Origin: Polaribacter sargassicola
Lineage (GTDB): Bacteria > Bacteroidota > Bacteroidia > Flavobacteriales > Flavobacteriaceae
Direction of reading: 5' to 3'
DNA length: 64,000 nt
Assembly (NCBI RefSeq): GCF_021991835.1
Contig: NZ_JAHDAU010000008.1
Location: 1-64,000 of the forward strand
The notes under the pieces were generated by a model that did no database searches, had not been told where the DNA came from, and saw nothing but the letters and a program-made list of their open reading frames with translations. The position numbers were made by a program, and so were the translations under genes. This document shows, in pieces, positions 1 through 8,496 of the stretch. The first letter of the stretch is position 1; every line of letters begins with the position of its first letter.

Positions 1-24
1 TACTCGTATTTCCGTTAGCGGGTG

Positions 25-54
25 CAAATATACACCTCTTTTTAATAATCACAA
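25..54 (-). promoter_or_regulatory. Strong tRNA/rRNA-type promoter firing off the left edge
   Basis: On the minus strand there is a TTG (52-54), exactly 19 bases, then TATATTTG (25-32), followed by CACCCGC. This matches the Flavobacterium promoter consensus. It is the same module, down to the GCGGGTGCAAATATA sequence, that precedes both tRNA-Glu genes at 1193-1222 and 1898-1927. The transcript would run left out of the window, so the gene is not visible. By analogy I infer a stable-RNA gene or a tRNA-led operon. Confidence 0.7.
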
Positions 55-744
55 CACCTTTTTTAACTTTTTTATCCCAAAATGAAATATAAATGTATAA
101 GGTGTTGGAATTGAAATCCTTATAGATAGAAGTTTTTTTATAGAAATTAGTTTTCAAACATAATTAATACATAAATCACAGAATTTATAAATAAATACCA
201 TTAACATCAAACAGATATATGGAACTCTTACATTCTTTTGATATAATTAGTATTCTAAAAAACTAATAAAAACACACCTACTTTTAAAGATTTTATCAAA
301 AAACTTAAAAACATTCATAATCTATAATTAATTTTCATCTTATTATAAATTGAATAACAAACAAATCAAAACTGACTGAAAAATAATTCAAATATTTAAA
401 CCAGAATCAATAACTAATCTAGTATCCAAAAAAAACCTCTTAACAAAAATATTTTTTCAGAAACTTCACACAACAAACAACACTGAAATTAAATTTCTAT
501 CATAGAAAAAACATACCCAAAAACTAATAACAAATACTATTAATAGCATAATTATCAATCTATTTTTGTAAAAAGGGATCTATTATTATTATTAGGGTAT
601 TAAAATTACGTAGACAAAAAAAAGATATCTACCTCCATTTAATCATCAATCAAATACTACTTATATGAAATTAAAAAAAAGTACAGAAATAAAGATTGTA
701 ACACACCTCTTTTACAGCAACTAAACAATCTAAAATATTCAGCA
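55..744. other. AT-rich stretch with no recognisable gene
   Basis: About 690 bases between the edge promoter and the terminator of the first rpsT copy. It is extremely AT-rich, and I see no open frame of useful length on either strand, no tRNA-like cloverleaf and no clear repeat. It may simply be spacer between stable-RNA units. Confidence 0.5.
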
Positions 745-779
745 CAAAAAAAAGCTCTGAATATGAATTCAGAGCTTTT
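745..779 (-). terminator. Intrinsic terminator of tRNA-Glu/rpsT copy 1
   Basis: An inverted repeat, AAAAGCTCTGAAT pairing with ATTCAGAGCTTTT across a short loop, is followed on the minus strand by a run of eight T. It begins about 25 bases past the rpsT stop. Confidence 0.85.
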
Positions 780-803
780 AAATTTTATTTAAAAAAGAAG
801 ATT

Positions 804-1055
804 TTACAAAGCAGCTACATGCTTAGTTAACTTTGATTTTAAGTTAGAAGCTTTATTCTTGTGAATAATATTGTTCTTAGCCAACTTATCTAACATAGAA
901 ATAACCTTAACTAATTTTCCTTCAGCCTCAACTTTATCCTCTACAACACGTAAATCTCTAACAGCATTACGAGTAGTTTTATGCTGATATTTATTACGTA
1001 ACCTTTTAGCTTCGTTACTTCTGATTCTTTTTAAAGCTGACTTATGATTTGCCAT
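804..1055 (-). CDS. rpsT: 30S ribosomal protein S20 (copy 1)
   Basis: An 83-residue basic protein with the S20 start [15 protein letters not shown] and the helical body typical of S20, which binds 16S rRNA early in 30S assembly. The length is normal for the family. It lies 34 bases downstream of a tRNA-Glu gene on the same strand, with no separate promoter box between them, so I infer co-transcription from the promoter at 1193-1222. Translation would then start on an mRNA whose 5' end is released by tRNA 3' processing. A second copy at 1510-1761 differs at three residues (V37I, V42A, G46T). Both copies look intact. Which is the ancestral one cannot be told from this window. Confidence 0.95.
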   Translation of the reverse strand: MANHKSALKRIRSNEAKRLRNKYQHKTTRNAVRDLRVVEDKVEAEGKLVKVISMLDKLAKNNIIHKNKASNLKSKLTKHVAAL

Positions 1056-1089
1056 AATTGTTAATTTATTACTTCTTTTTTTAAACTTG

Positions 1090-1161
1090 TAGTCCGTACG
1101 GGAATCGAACCCGTGTTACATGGATGAAAACCATGCGTCCTAACCCCTAGACGAACGGACC
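1090..1161 (-). tRNA. tRNA-Glu (anticodon TTC), copy 1
   Basis: The reverse strand folds into a 72-nt cloverleaf. The acceptor GGTCCGT pairs with ACGGACT (first pair G-T). The anticodon stem CATGG/CCATG holds loop TTTTCAT with anticodon TTC. The T-arm ACGGG/CCCGT holds loop TTCGATT. The discriminator is A and the CCA end is not fully encoded. The sequence is identical to the second copy at 1795-1866. Confidence 0.95.
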
Positions 1162-1192
1162 AAATCAATTAAGAATATCTCAATTGCGGGTG

Positions 1193-1222
1193 CAAATATA
1201 CAATGTTTTTTAATTTGTACAA
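1193..1222 (-). promoter_or_regulatory. Promoter of tRNA-Glu/rpsT copy 1
   Basis: TTG (1220-1222), a 19-base spacer and TATATTTG (1193-1200) on the minus strand match the Flavobacterium consensus exactly. The -7 box lies about 31 bases before the tRNA 5' end. The CACCCGC following it is shared with the other two copies of the module. Confidence 0.8.
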
Positions 1223-1451
1223 GAAATTATTAAAAATAAATCAACTTTTTTATAAAAAATTAGATATCGCCAAACAACAACCACATTAAAACATTTAAAA
1301 TCAACAAATTATAACAATAACTAATTTTTAATTTTAATTAAAAAAATATTAACCTACGTATTAAAATCTACATACTATTTTACACTAAACTCTAAAGATT
1401 GTTTTTTTACAAATCAAAATCAAGATACAATAACAGCATTTAAATTAATAA

Positions 1452-1487
1452 CAAAAAAAACTCCGAATATAAAATATTCAGAGTTTT
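1452..1487 (-). terminator. Intrinsic terminator of tRNA-Glu/rpsT copy 2
   Basis: On the minus strand AACTCTGAATAT pairs with ATATTCGGAGTT (one G-T pair), followed by a T run. It is a diverged relative of the terminator at 745-779 and begins about 23 bases past the second rpsT stop. Confidence 0.8.
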
Positions 1488-1509
1488 AAATTTCTTTAGA
1501 ACTAAAATC

Positions 1510-1761
1510 TTACAATGCAGCAACGTGCTTTGTTAATTTAGATTTTAAATTAGATGCTTTATTTTTATGAATAATGTTGTTCTTAGCTAACTTATCTAAC
1601 ATAGAAATAACTTTTACTAATTTAGTTTCTGCTTCAGCTTTATCTTCAACAATACGTAAATCCCTAACAGCATTACGTGTAGTTTTATGCTGATACTTAT
1701 TACGCAACCTTTTAGCTTCGTTGCTTCTAATTCTTTTTAACGCTGACTTATGATTTGCCAT
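1510..1761 (-). CDS. rpsT: 30S ribosomal protein S20 (copy 2)
   Basis: Full-length S20 of 83 residues, 80 identical to copy 1, so both should bind 16S rRNA. It lies 33 bases downstream of the second tRNA-Glu and presumably shares its transcript. About 30 nucleotide differences from copy 1, mostly synonymous and with the frame intact, argue that both copies are under selection rather than one being a fresh or decaying duplicate. No second start or internal promoter is evident. Confidence 0.95.
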   Translation of the reverse strand: MANHKSALKRIRSNEAKRLRNKYQHKTTRNAVRDLRIVEDKAEAETKLVKVISMLDKLAKNNIIHKNKASNLKSKLTKHVAAL

Positions 1762-1794
1762 AATACTTTAATTTGTTTTTTCAATAAAACATTG

Positions 1795-1866
1795 TAGTCC
1801 GTACGGGAATCGAACCCGTGTTACATGGATGAAAACCATGCGTCCTAACCCCTAGACGAACGGACC
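1795..1866 (-). tRNA. tRNA-Glu (anticodon TTC), copy 2
   Basis: A 72-nt cloverleaf identical in every base to the copy at 1090-1161. The anticodon loop is TTTTCAT and the CCA end is not encoded in full. It leads the second rpsT. Confidence 0.95.
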
Positions 1867-1897
1867 AAATCAATTAAGAATATCCTAATTGCGGGTG

Positions 1898-1927
1898 CAA
1901 ATATACAATGTTTTTTAATTCTCACAA
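1898..1927 (-). promoter_or_regulatory. Promoter of tRNA-Glu/rpsT copy 2
   Basis: TTG (1925-1927), a 19-base spacer and TATATTTG (1898-1905), the same design and spacing as the promoters at 25-54 and 1193-1222. It lies between the end of proS and the tRNA, so the tRNA/rpsT unit does not need proS read-through. Confidence 0.8.
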
Positions 1928-1960
1928 TTTTTTTTAGAAAAAAAATGTTTTTTTTCTAAA

Positions 1961-3445
1961 TTAATATGCTTTTGCAAAAAGAACTCTTCTGTAAGACGGT
2001 TTACCAGTTAAAATACATACACCTTCCTCTTCTACTGCATCGTTAGGTATACACCTAATGGTTGCCTTAGTAATTTCTTTTATTTTATCTTCTGTTTCTT
2101 CAGTTCCATCCCAGTGAGCAGAAACAAAACCACCTTTATTCTCTATTGTATTTTTAAACTCTTCGAACGTATTTACAATTGTTGTATGATTGTTTCTATA
2201 ACTAACTGCCTTTACAAACAAGTTCTTTTGTATTTCTTCTAACAGGTTTTCAATAAAAGAAACTGCTTCTTTTTGAGGTACTGTTTGTTTCTCTAAAGTA
2301 TCTCTCCTTGCAATTTCTAATGTTCCATTTTCTAAATCTCTTTTCCCTATTGCTACTCTAACCGGAACTCCTTTTAATTCATACTCTGCAAATTTTGCTC
2401 CTGGTCTATAAGTATCTCTTGTATCAAACTTAACAGATATACCTTTTTTGCGTAGATCTTTTACAATTACATCAACTTTCTCTGAAATTGCATCTAATTG
2501 TTCTTCTCCTTTATAAATAGGAACTATAGCAACTTGTATTGGCGCCAGTTTAGGAGGGAGCACTAGACCTAAATCATCAGAATGCGTCATTATCAACCCA
2601 CCTATTAAACGCGTAGAAACACCCCAAGAAGTGGCCCACACATATTCTTGCTTACCTTCTTTAGAAGTATATTTAACATCAAACGCCTTTGCAAAATTCT
2701 GCCCTAAAAAGTGACTTGTACCAGCTTGTAATGCCTTACCATCTTGCATTAAAGCTTCTATTGTATAGGTTTCATCTGCACCTGCAAAACGCTCACTATC
2801 TGATTTAACACCTTTAACAACTGGCATAGCCATAAAATTTTCTGCAAACTCAGCATAAACATCTTGCATCTGTTTTGATTCTGCTATAGCTTCTGCTTTT
2901 GTTGCATGTGCCGTGTGCCCTTCTTGCCATAAGAACTCTGCTGTTCTTAAAAATAAACGCGTACGCATTTCCCAACGAACCACATTTGCCCATTGGTTTA
3001 TTAATAAAGGTAAATCTCTGTAAGATTCTATCCAGCCTTTATAAGTATTCCATATAATTGCTTCTGAAGTTGGCCTAACAACCAACTCTTCTTCTAACTT
3101 AGCTTCAGGATCTACACGTAATTTACCTGGCTTATCAGGATCATTTTGTAATCTATAATGTGTTACTACAGCACATTCTTTAGCAAAACCTTCTGCATTT
3201 TTTTCTTCAGCTTCAAACAAACTCTTAGGGACAAATAGCGGAAAATAAGCATTCTCGTGCCCAGTTTCTTTAAACATTCTATCTAATTCTGCTTGCATTT
3301 TTTCCCAAATAGCAAAACCATATGGCTTTATAACCATACAACCTCTAACTGCAGAATTTTCGGCTAAATCAGCTTTCACTACCAATTCATTATACCATTT
3401 AGAATAATCGTCCTCTCGTTTTGTTAAATGTTTACTCATAGTCAT
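1961..3445 (-). CDS. proS: Prolyl-tRNA synthetase (archaeal/eukaryotic-like type)
   Basis: Class II aminoacyl-tRNA synthetase that charges tRNA-Pro with proline in the cytoplasm. At 494 residues it is the short form without the editing insertion typical of the longer bacterial type. Class II signatures are visible: RPTSE at 124-128, motif 2 around [15 protein letters not shown] (157-171) and motif 3 GVSTRL at 275-280. An anticodon-binding domain follows (about 305-400), then the C-terminal zinc-domain-like part of the archaeal type, ending in Tyr. The start MTMSK offers Met1 or Met3; either is possible. It is transcribed toward the tRNA-Glu units but they have their own promoters. Confidence 0.95.
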   Translation of the reverse strand: MTMSKHLTKREDDYSKWYNELVVKADLAENSAVRGCMVIKPYGFAIWEKMQAELDRMFKETGHENAYFPLFVPKSLFEAEEKNAEGFAKECAVVTHYRLQNDPDKPGKLRVDPEAKLEEELVVRPTSEAIIWNTYKGWIESYRDLPLLINQWANVVRWEMRTRLFLRTAEFLWQEGHTAHATKAEAIAESKQMQDVYAEFAENFMAMPVVKGVKSDSERFAGADETYTIEALMQDGKALQAGTSHFLGQNFAKAFDVKYTSKEGKQEYVWATSWGVSTRLIGGLIMTHSDDLGLVLPPKLAPIQVAIVPIYKGEEQLDAISEKVDVIVKDLRKKGISVKFDTRDTYRPGAKFAEYELKGVPVRVAIGKRDLENGTLEIARRDTLEKQTVPQKEAVSFIENLLEEIQKNLFVKAVSYRNNHTTIVNTFEEFKNTIENKGGFVSAHWDGTEETEDKIKEITKATIRCIPNDAVEEEGVCILTGKPSYRRVLFAKAY

Positions 3446-3599
3446 TAGTTTGGCACAAAAATTGTTACCTTTAAAGTGAAATATTTGTTAAAAATTAATA
3501 CTCGTCTTATAAAAACATCGCAAAATTACTATAATTTAGAGAGTTTTTAGCAAGAATTTAGTATTTTAAATAGAATACAACCATCAAAATTTATTCATT

Positions 3600-4574
3600 A
3601 TGAAACTACGTTATATAAATATCAACTTAAATCAACTATTATTACTCCTTGCAGCTAACTTAATATTAGTGTCTTGTGGTACTTACCAAAGTGCATATAA
3701 TGACGATGGAATTTATGGTGATGAAACAAAAGTTACTGTTGTTAATGAAGAAGAATATCAAGATTATGAGGACAATTATTACACTAATAAATTAAGTAAT
3801 ATAGAAGGTTTAAATGATGATGACATTTTTACCGATGTAGAAAACTACAATTCTGACGATCAAAATATTGATGAAGAAATATACGACCAAAATGAACCTT
3901 GGGGAGAAACTAATAACGTAGTTGTACATTTAAACATGAACAATGATCCATATTGGGATAATTACTTTGGTTTTGGATATTATAATTCTTGGAATTACAG
4001 AGGATTTAACAACTGGCACAATCGTTGGGGATATAATAATTGGGGATATAATGGTTGGGGTTACGGCTACAATTCTTATTGGCACCCTTACCACAATTAC
4101 TATGGTTGGAATATTGGTTTTTACAATCCTTTTATTAATTATTACAACTATGGTTATGCGTACAACAGATTTAGTAATAATCGCTATTTTAGAAACACAA
4201 ACTACACTAGAAGACCTACTACTACCAATAACTTTAGAAGAAATTACACAACAAATTCTAAGTACAGAAACCTTATAACAAGCAAAAGAAATAGTGTTAC
4301 AAAAAATTCTTCTAACACAACAACCAGAAGAAGAACCACCACTACTTCTAACACATCAAAATCTACAAATAGAAATACGAGATCTACAACTACTAGAAAA
4401 ACTACAACACCTACTAGATCAACTAGATCATCTTCTTCTAACAACAATTATAGTAGAAGAACTTATAACACATCTTCTAGCAGAAGTTCATCTTCTACCA
4501 GAAGCTCTGGAACAATATCTAGAAGTAGCGGAACATCATCTAGAAGATCTACTTCTTCTAGAAGAGGCATGTAA
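3600..4574 (+). CDS. Low-complexity lipoprotein, function unknown
   Basis: I do not recognise a family with an assigned function. A lipoprotein signal is clear: a hydrophobic stretch with lipobox LVSC and Cys26. After it come an acidic segment (about 35-105), a segment very rich in Trp, Tyr, Asn and Gly (about 110-195, repeats such as NNWGYNGWGYGYN), and a C-terminal tail of Ser, Thr, Arg and Asn (about 200-324) with strong charge. Such composition suggests an extended, possibly self-associating or surface-bound envelope protein. A FadL-like gene follows 41 bases later on the same strand and may share the transcript. The overlapping frames that are also open here come from the repetitive base composition. 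Confidence 0.75.
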   Translation: MKLRYININLNQLLLLLAANLILVSCGTYQSAYNDDGIYGDETKVTVVNEEEYQDYEDNYYTNKLSNIEGLNDDDIFTDVENYNSDDQNIDEEIYDQNEPWGETNNVVVHLNMNNDPYWDNYFGFGYYNSWNYRGFNNWHNRWGYNNWGYNGWGYGYNSYWHPYHNYYGWNIGFYNPFINYYNYGYAYNRFSNNRYFRNTNYTRRPTTTNNFRRNYTTNSKYRNLITSKRNSVTKNSSNTTTRRRTTTTSNTSKSTNRNTRSTTTRKTTTPTRSTRSSSSNNNYSRRTYNTSSSRSSSSTRSSGTISRSSGTSSRRSTSSRRGM

Positions 4575-4615
4575 TTTGTTATTTAAAAATATTAAAAGAT
4601 TTCAATAAGAATTTT

Positions 4616-6010
4616 ATGAAAAAAATTTTAACATTCGTAATTTTTACTTTAATTACACTAACATCTTATTCTCAATCATTAGGATACCAAGATTTAGGAA
4701 TTCTTTTTTCTAAAGACGATGAAAACGGAACTGCTCGTTTTAAAGCTATGAGTGGTGCATTTGGCGCATTAGGAGGAGATATTTCTGCCATTAATGTAAA
4801 CCCTGCGGGTATTGCTGTATTTAAAAACAGCATTTTCTCTGGTAGTGTAAACTCTAGAAACTCTGACATTACTAGTAATTATTACGGCAACTCAATTAAA
4901 ACTAATGATAATTTTATAAATATATCTAGTGCAGGTGCTGTATTGGTTTTTGATTCTGCTTACAAATCTCAATGGAGCAAATTTGCAATTGGTTTTAACT
5001 ATAGAATTACAAAAGATTTTACAGACAGCTTTTTAGTACAAGGTAATAGTGGTGTTGCAACTTTTATAGACTTCCCTTTAGATAGTAATACAACACCTAT
5101 TATATATGACACGGCAGACCAACAATTTTTTACCAATAATTATACAGGTGAAACAACAGAATTTAACATTGCATTCTCTTCGGTACATCAAAATAAATTA
5201 TATGTTGGTGCGTCTTTAAATTTTTACGATTTAAATTTTAGCCAAAAAAATGAACTTGTAGAATTTAATAGCGATGGAAATGGAAATGAATTGGATGCTT
5301 ATCTTTATCAAGAAAACATAACAACAGGAACTGGTTTTTCTGCAAATCTTGGTTTTATTTATAAAGCAAATCAAAATTTTAGATTTGGTTTATCTTATCA
5401 AACACCAACTTGGTATTCAGAAATTATAGAATCTACTAACATACTTAATAATGATGGTTATTTTGGAGACACAGAAATATCTGTTAGTGAAGATAATATT
5501 ACATACTCTAATAATGTAGATAATAACGGTAACTACTATTATCCGTATCAAGAATTTTTATACAAATTAAAAACACCTAGTAAAATTACTGCAAGTACTG
5601 CTTATATTTTTGGAAAAAGTGGTTTAATTAGTATAGACTACATTAATAAAGCATATGAAAACACCAAATTAAGTAATTCTAATTTTAATACTGAAAATCA
5701 GTTTTTTCAAAACGAATTAAGAAGTACTCATTCTTTTAATGTTGGTACTGAGTGGCGTTTAAACAACTTTAGCGTAAGAGGTGGTTACAAATTTGAACAA
5801 AATCCAGACAAACTAGCGTTAGATTCAGACAATTTAGAAGGTTATTCTATAGGAGGTGGTTACAATTTTGGCCACATAAAATTAGATTTTGCTTTTAACA
5901 ACTCTAACAGAACAGCTGCTTATAACTTTTATTCTGGATTTAATGTAAATTCTGCCGAACTAGAAATAGACAACAGAACATTTACAACCACAATTTCTAT
6001 AAATCTATAA
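4616..6010 (+). CDS. Outer-membrane beta-barrel protein, OmpP1/FadL-like
   Basis: 464 residues with an N-terminal signal peptide ending near SYSQ (about residue 20). The stretch after it, with ARFKAMSGAFGALGGDISA and INVNPAGIAVF, is the hallmark start of the OmpP1/FadL/TodX family, whose N-terminus plugs the barrel. The rest alternates short amphipathic strands and Asn-rich loops, as expected for a barrel of about 14 strands. Known members carry hydrophobic compounds such as long-chain fatty acids across the outer membrane; the substrate here is unknown. A strong terminator (6035-6080) follows, so the transcript likely ends with this gene. Confidence 0.8.
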   Translation: MKKILTFVIFTLITLTSYSQSLGYQDLGILFSKDDENGTARFKAMSGAFGALGGDISAINVNPAGIAVFKNSIFSGSVNSRNSDITSNYYGNSIKTNDNFINISSAGAVLVFDSAYKSQWSKFAIGFNYRITKDFTDSFLVQGNSGVATFIDFPLDSNTTPIIYDTADQQFFTNNYTGETTEFNIAFSSVHQNKLYVGASLNFYDLNFSQKNELVEFNSDGNGNELDAYLYQENITTGTGFSANLGFIYKANQNFRFGLSYQTPTWYSEIIESTNILNNDGYFGDTEISVSEDNITYSNNVDNNGNYYYPYQEFLYKLKTPSKITASTAYIFGKSGLISIDYINKAYENTKLSNSNFNTENQFFQNELRSTHSFNVGTEWRLNNFSVRGGYKFEQNPDKLALDSDNLEGYSIGGGYNFGHIKLDFAFNNSNRTAAYNFYSGFNVNSAELEIDNRTFTTTISINL

Positions 6011-6034
6011 CACATAAAAGAGAAACACATAATT

Positions 6035-6080
6035 CCACTAGAAGAAAACTATTATTTCTTTTCTAGTGGATTTTTTATTT
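6035..6080 (+). terminator. Intrinsic terminator after the FadL-like gene
   Basis: CCACTAGAA (6035-6043) pairs with TTCTAGTGG (6061-6069), followed by a T-rich run. It lies 24 bases past the stop codon. Confidence 0.85.
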
Positions 6081-6117
6081 ATCACACTAAAACAATTCTG
6101 TTTTCCTTTTTTTGCAT

Positions 6118-6125
6118 TAATTTTG
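6118..6125 (+). promoter_or_regulatory. Candidate -7 box for the NifU-like/ubiE/porT operon
   Basis: TAATTTTG fits TAnnTTTG and lies 18 bases before the start codon of the NifU-like gene, just past a terminator. At the ideal 19-base distance the -33 position reads TTC rather than TTG, so only the -7 half is convincing. Confidence 0.45.
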
Positions 6126-6143
6126 CAAATCAATTTTTAGCAC

Positions 6144-7052
6144 ATGCAAGACGTAAAAATTACCATACAAGAAACTACAAACAATACCATTATAAAATTT
6201 AACACAAATAAAATTTTAATAAATGGTGGAAGTTATGAATACAACAATATAGACGAAGCAAAAAACTCTCCTCTAGCACAACAATTATTTTATTTACCTT
6301 TTGTAAAAAAAATATTTATTACAGCTAACTTTATTGCCATACAACGTTTTGACATTATAGAGTGGCCAGACGTGCAAGAAGAAGTTGCAGAGCAAATAGA
6401 AGCTTACTTAAATAGTGAAGGACTTGTTGTTAATGAAAACACTAACACTTCTAAGAAAGAAGCTATAGAAGTTTATGCAGAGGTTACACCAAACCCATCT
6501 GTAATGAAATTTGGCACAAATAAAGCATTAACACAAACAGATGTTGAGTTTAAGAATATTGATGAAGCCAGCAAATCATCTCCTTTAGCGCAAGCAATTT
6601 TTAATTTTCCTTTTGTAAAAGAAGTTTTTATTTCTGATAATTATATTTCTGTTACAAAGTATGACATGGTAGAATGGAATGAAGTTTTTGCTGAAGTTAG
6701 AAATTTTATTCGCGAATATCTTGTAGAAGGTAAAACGATTATTAAAGAATTACCTAACCAAGAAAAAGCTACATCAACAGAAACAATTAAAGAACCAGAA
6801 GTACAATTAGAAGGTATTTCTGCACAAATTTCTGACATTTTAGACGAATATATTAAACCTGCAGTTGCTGGTGATGGTGGTAATATTGCTTTTCGTTCTT
6901 ATGATGAAAAAAATAAAATAGTAAATGTTGTTTTACAAGGAGCTTGCAGCGGATGCCCTTCTTCTACAGCAACATTAAAAAACGGAATAGAAAGCTTATT
7001 ACAAGAAATGCTACCTAATCAAATTAATCAAGTAATTGCAATAAACGGATAA
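6144..7052 (+). CDS. NifU-like Fe-S cluster scaffold/carrier, tandem Nfu N-domains
   Basis: 302 residues. Two repeats of the Nfu N-terminal domain occupy about residues 5-90 and 105-195 (the second starts [11 protein letters not shown]). A C-terminal NifU-like domain follows with the cluster-binding CSGC at 268-271. Nfu proteins hold and hand over Fe-S clusters in the cytoplasm. The linker between the domains is acidic. It leads a tight run with ubiE (2-base gap) and porT (1-base gap). The functional link to quinone methylation or secretion is unclear; the order may only reflect shared expression. Confidence 0.85.
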   Translation: MQDVKITIQETTNNTIIKFNTNKILINGGSYEYNNIDEAKNSPLAQQLFYLPFVKKIFITANFIAIQRFDIIEWPDVQEEVAEQIEAYLNSEGLVVNENTNTSKKEAIEVYAEVTPNPSVMKFGTNKALTQTDVEFKNIDEASKSSPLAQAIFNFPFVKEVFISDNYISVTKYDMVEWNEVFAEVRNFIREYLVEGKTIIKELPNQEKATSTETIKEPEVQLEGISAQISDILDEYIKPAVAGDGGNIAFRSYDEKNKIVNVVLQGACSGCPSSTATLKNGIESLLQEMLPNQINQVIAING

Positions 7053-7054
7053 AA

Positions 7055-7783
7055 ATGTCAAAAATCATCAAACCTTATAAAGATTCAGAACTTGGTAAAA
7101 AAGAACAAGTTGCACAAATGTTTGATAATATATCTAAAAACTACGACGGCTTAAATAGAGTTATTTCTTTAGGAATTGATGTAAAATGGCGTAAAAAAGT
7201 TGTACAAATTGTTGGGCAAAATAATCCTAAACAAATTTTAGACATTGCAACAGGTACTGGTGATTTAGCTTTAATGATGTCTGCTCTAAAACCAGATAAA
7301 ATTGTTGGATTAGACATTTCTGAAGGAATGTTAGAGGTAGGAAAACAAAAAATTGCGAAAGCAAATCTTTCTGATAAAATAGAAATGATTGTTGGAGACT
7401 CTGAAGAAATGCCTTTTGCAGACAATACTTTTGATGCAATAACTGTTTCTTTTGGTGTACGTAATTTTGCTAATTTAGAAAAAGGTATTAGAGAAATTGC
7501 TAGAGTTTTAAAACCGACAGGGGTTTTAGTTATTTTAGAAACTTCTAACCCAACAAAATTTCCTTTTAAACAAGGCTACAAATTATATACTAATTTATTT
7601 TTACCTTTTGTTGGCAAGTTATTCTCTAAAGATAAAGTTGCTTATTCTTATTTATCTGAATCTGCAAATTCTTTTCCTTTCGGTAAAGCTTTCAACAATA
7701 TTTTACAAAAAAACGGGTTTACTACTACAGAAGACAAACCTGTAACTTTTGGAGTTGCTACAATATATACAGCACGTAAATAA
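7055..7783 (+). CDS. ubiE: Demethylmenaquinone methyltransferase
   Basis: A SAM-dependent methyltransferase of 242 residues, the usual length for UbiE/MenG. SAM motif I is DIATGTGD (63-70), followed by the family signature [20 protein letters not shown] in the middle and a conserved C-terminal segment. It methylates demethylmenaquinone to menaquinone, the expected quinone of a flavobacterium, at the inner face of the membrane. The start lies 2 bases after the NifU-like stop and its stop is one base from the porT start, so the three genes are almost certainly one operon. Confidence 0.95.
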   Translation: MSKIIKPYKDSELGKKEQVAQMFDNISKNYDGLNRVISLGIDVKWRKKVVQIVGQNNPKQILDIATGTGDLALMMSALKPDKIVGLDISEGMLEVGKQKIAKANLSDKIEMIVGDSEEMPFADNTFDAITVSFGVRNFANLEKGIREIARVLKPTGVLVILETSNPTKFPFKQGYKLYTNLFLPFVGKLFSKDKVAYSYLSESANSFPFGKAFNNILQKNGFTTTEDKPVTFGVATIYTARK

Positions 7784-7784
7784 A

Positions 7785-8495
7785 ATGAGTAAAAAATTAA
7801 TAATATTCGGTTTTTTTATTTTCACTTCTGTAACTTTTTTTTCACAAAGTAACAGAGTAGACTATTTACCCACTTTTGATAAAAGAAAAATACATTATGG
7901 TTTTTACCTTGGTTTAAATCAAAATGATTTTAAATATAGTTTAAAAACCGATTCTGAAACACAAGGAACAACTATAGATATTGAACCTTCTGCCGGATTT
8001 AATGTTGGATTAATTACTGATTTGCGTTTACATAAAAATTTAAATCTACGTTTAGAACCAGGTTTAATGACTAACACTAAACAAATTACTTTTAATAACA
8101 GCTTAGATTCTAATATATTTACAAACGGAAATACTAGAGAAGTTAACTCTACATTTTTACACGTACCTCTTCTACTTAAATTTAGTACAGATAGATTAAA
8201 AAATATTCGTCCTTATGTTATAGGAGGAGTTTCATACAATTATAATTTTTCTAGTAATGAAGATGGAGATGATAATACTCAAGGACAATTTAGAACTAAA
8301 ACACATAATTATATGTATGAAGTTGGCTTAGGTATTGATATTTATTTATACTACTTTAAATTTTCACCATCTATTCGTGGTGTGTTTGCTATACCTAGCG
8401 AACTAAAGTATGATAATGATGTTAACAGCCCTTATACTTCTCAAATAAACTATCTTGGAACCAGAGGAGTTTTTCTAACATTTGCTTTTGAGTAA
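7785..8495 (+). CDS. porT: Type IX secretion/gliding protein PorT (SprT)-like, outer-membrane barrel
   Basis: 236 residues from the ATG at 7785, chosen over the in-frame ATG at 7749. The later start puts the signal peptide (MSKKLIIFG to about FFSQS) at the N-terminus and leaves ubiE without overlap. The body has the strand-loop pattern of a small eight-stranded barrel (for example LNLRLEPGLMTNTKQI and RPYVIGGVSYNYNF). PorT/SprT is needed for the type IX secretion system of Bacteroidota. The assignment rests on length, sequence pattern and the position directly after ubiE, which I recall as conserved in flavobacteria. gldB and gldC elsewhere in the window fit a gliding or T9SS-bearing cell. 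Confidence 0.75.
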   Translation: MSKKLIIFGFFIFTSVTFFSQSNRVDYLPTFDKRKIHYGFYLGLNQNDFKYSLKTDSETQGTTIDIEPSAGFNVGLITDLRLHKNLNLRLEPGLMTNTKQITFNNSLDSNIFTNGNTREVNSTFLHVPLLLKFSTDRLKNIRPYVIGGVSYNYNFSSNEDGDDNTQGQFRTKTHNYMYEVGLGIDIYLYYFKFSPSIRGVFAIPSELKYDNDVNSPYTSQINYLGTRGVFLTFAFE

Positions 8496-8496
8496 A

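Larger units (their letters stand above)
745..1927 (-). repeat. Tandem duplication of a promoter, tRNA-Glu, rpsT and terminator unit
   Basis: Two units lie head to tail, 745-1222 and 1452-1927. By hand alignment, 1087-1215 and 1792-1920 (promoter part, leader and tRNA) differ at only 2 of 129 positions. The two rpsT reading frames differ at about 30 of 252. The terminators keep the same place and a similar stem but have diverged. The AT-rich spacer at 1223-1451 holds no gene I can see. Confidence 0.9.

Noticed and set aside
3943..4608. Long overlapping open frames on both strands inside the low-complexity lipoprotein gene.
   Set aside because: They follow from the skewed, repetitive codon content of the real gene, lack signals or domains, and one is merely Leu/Glu/Gln-rich. 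The lipoprotein frame has a proper signal peptide.
7749..7784. Extended N-terminus of PorT overlapping ubiE.
   Set aside because: It would place 12 residues before a good signal peptide and overlap ubiE. The ATG at 7785 leaves a one-base gap typical of this operon.
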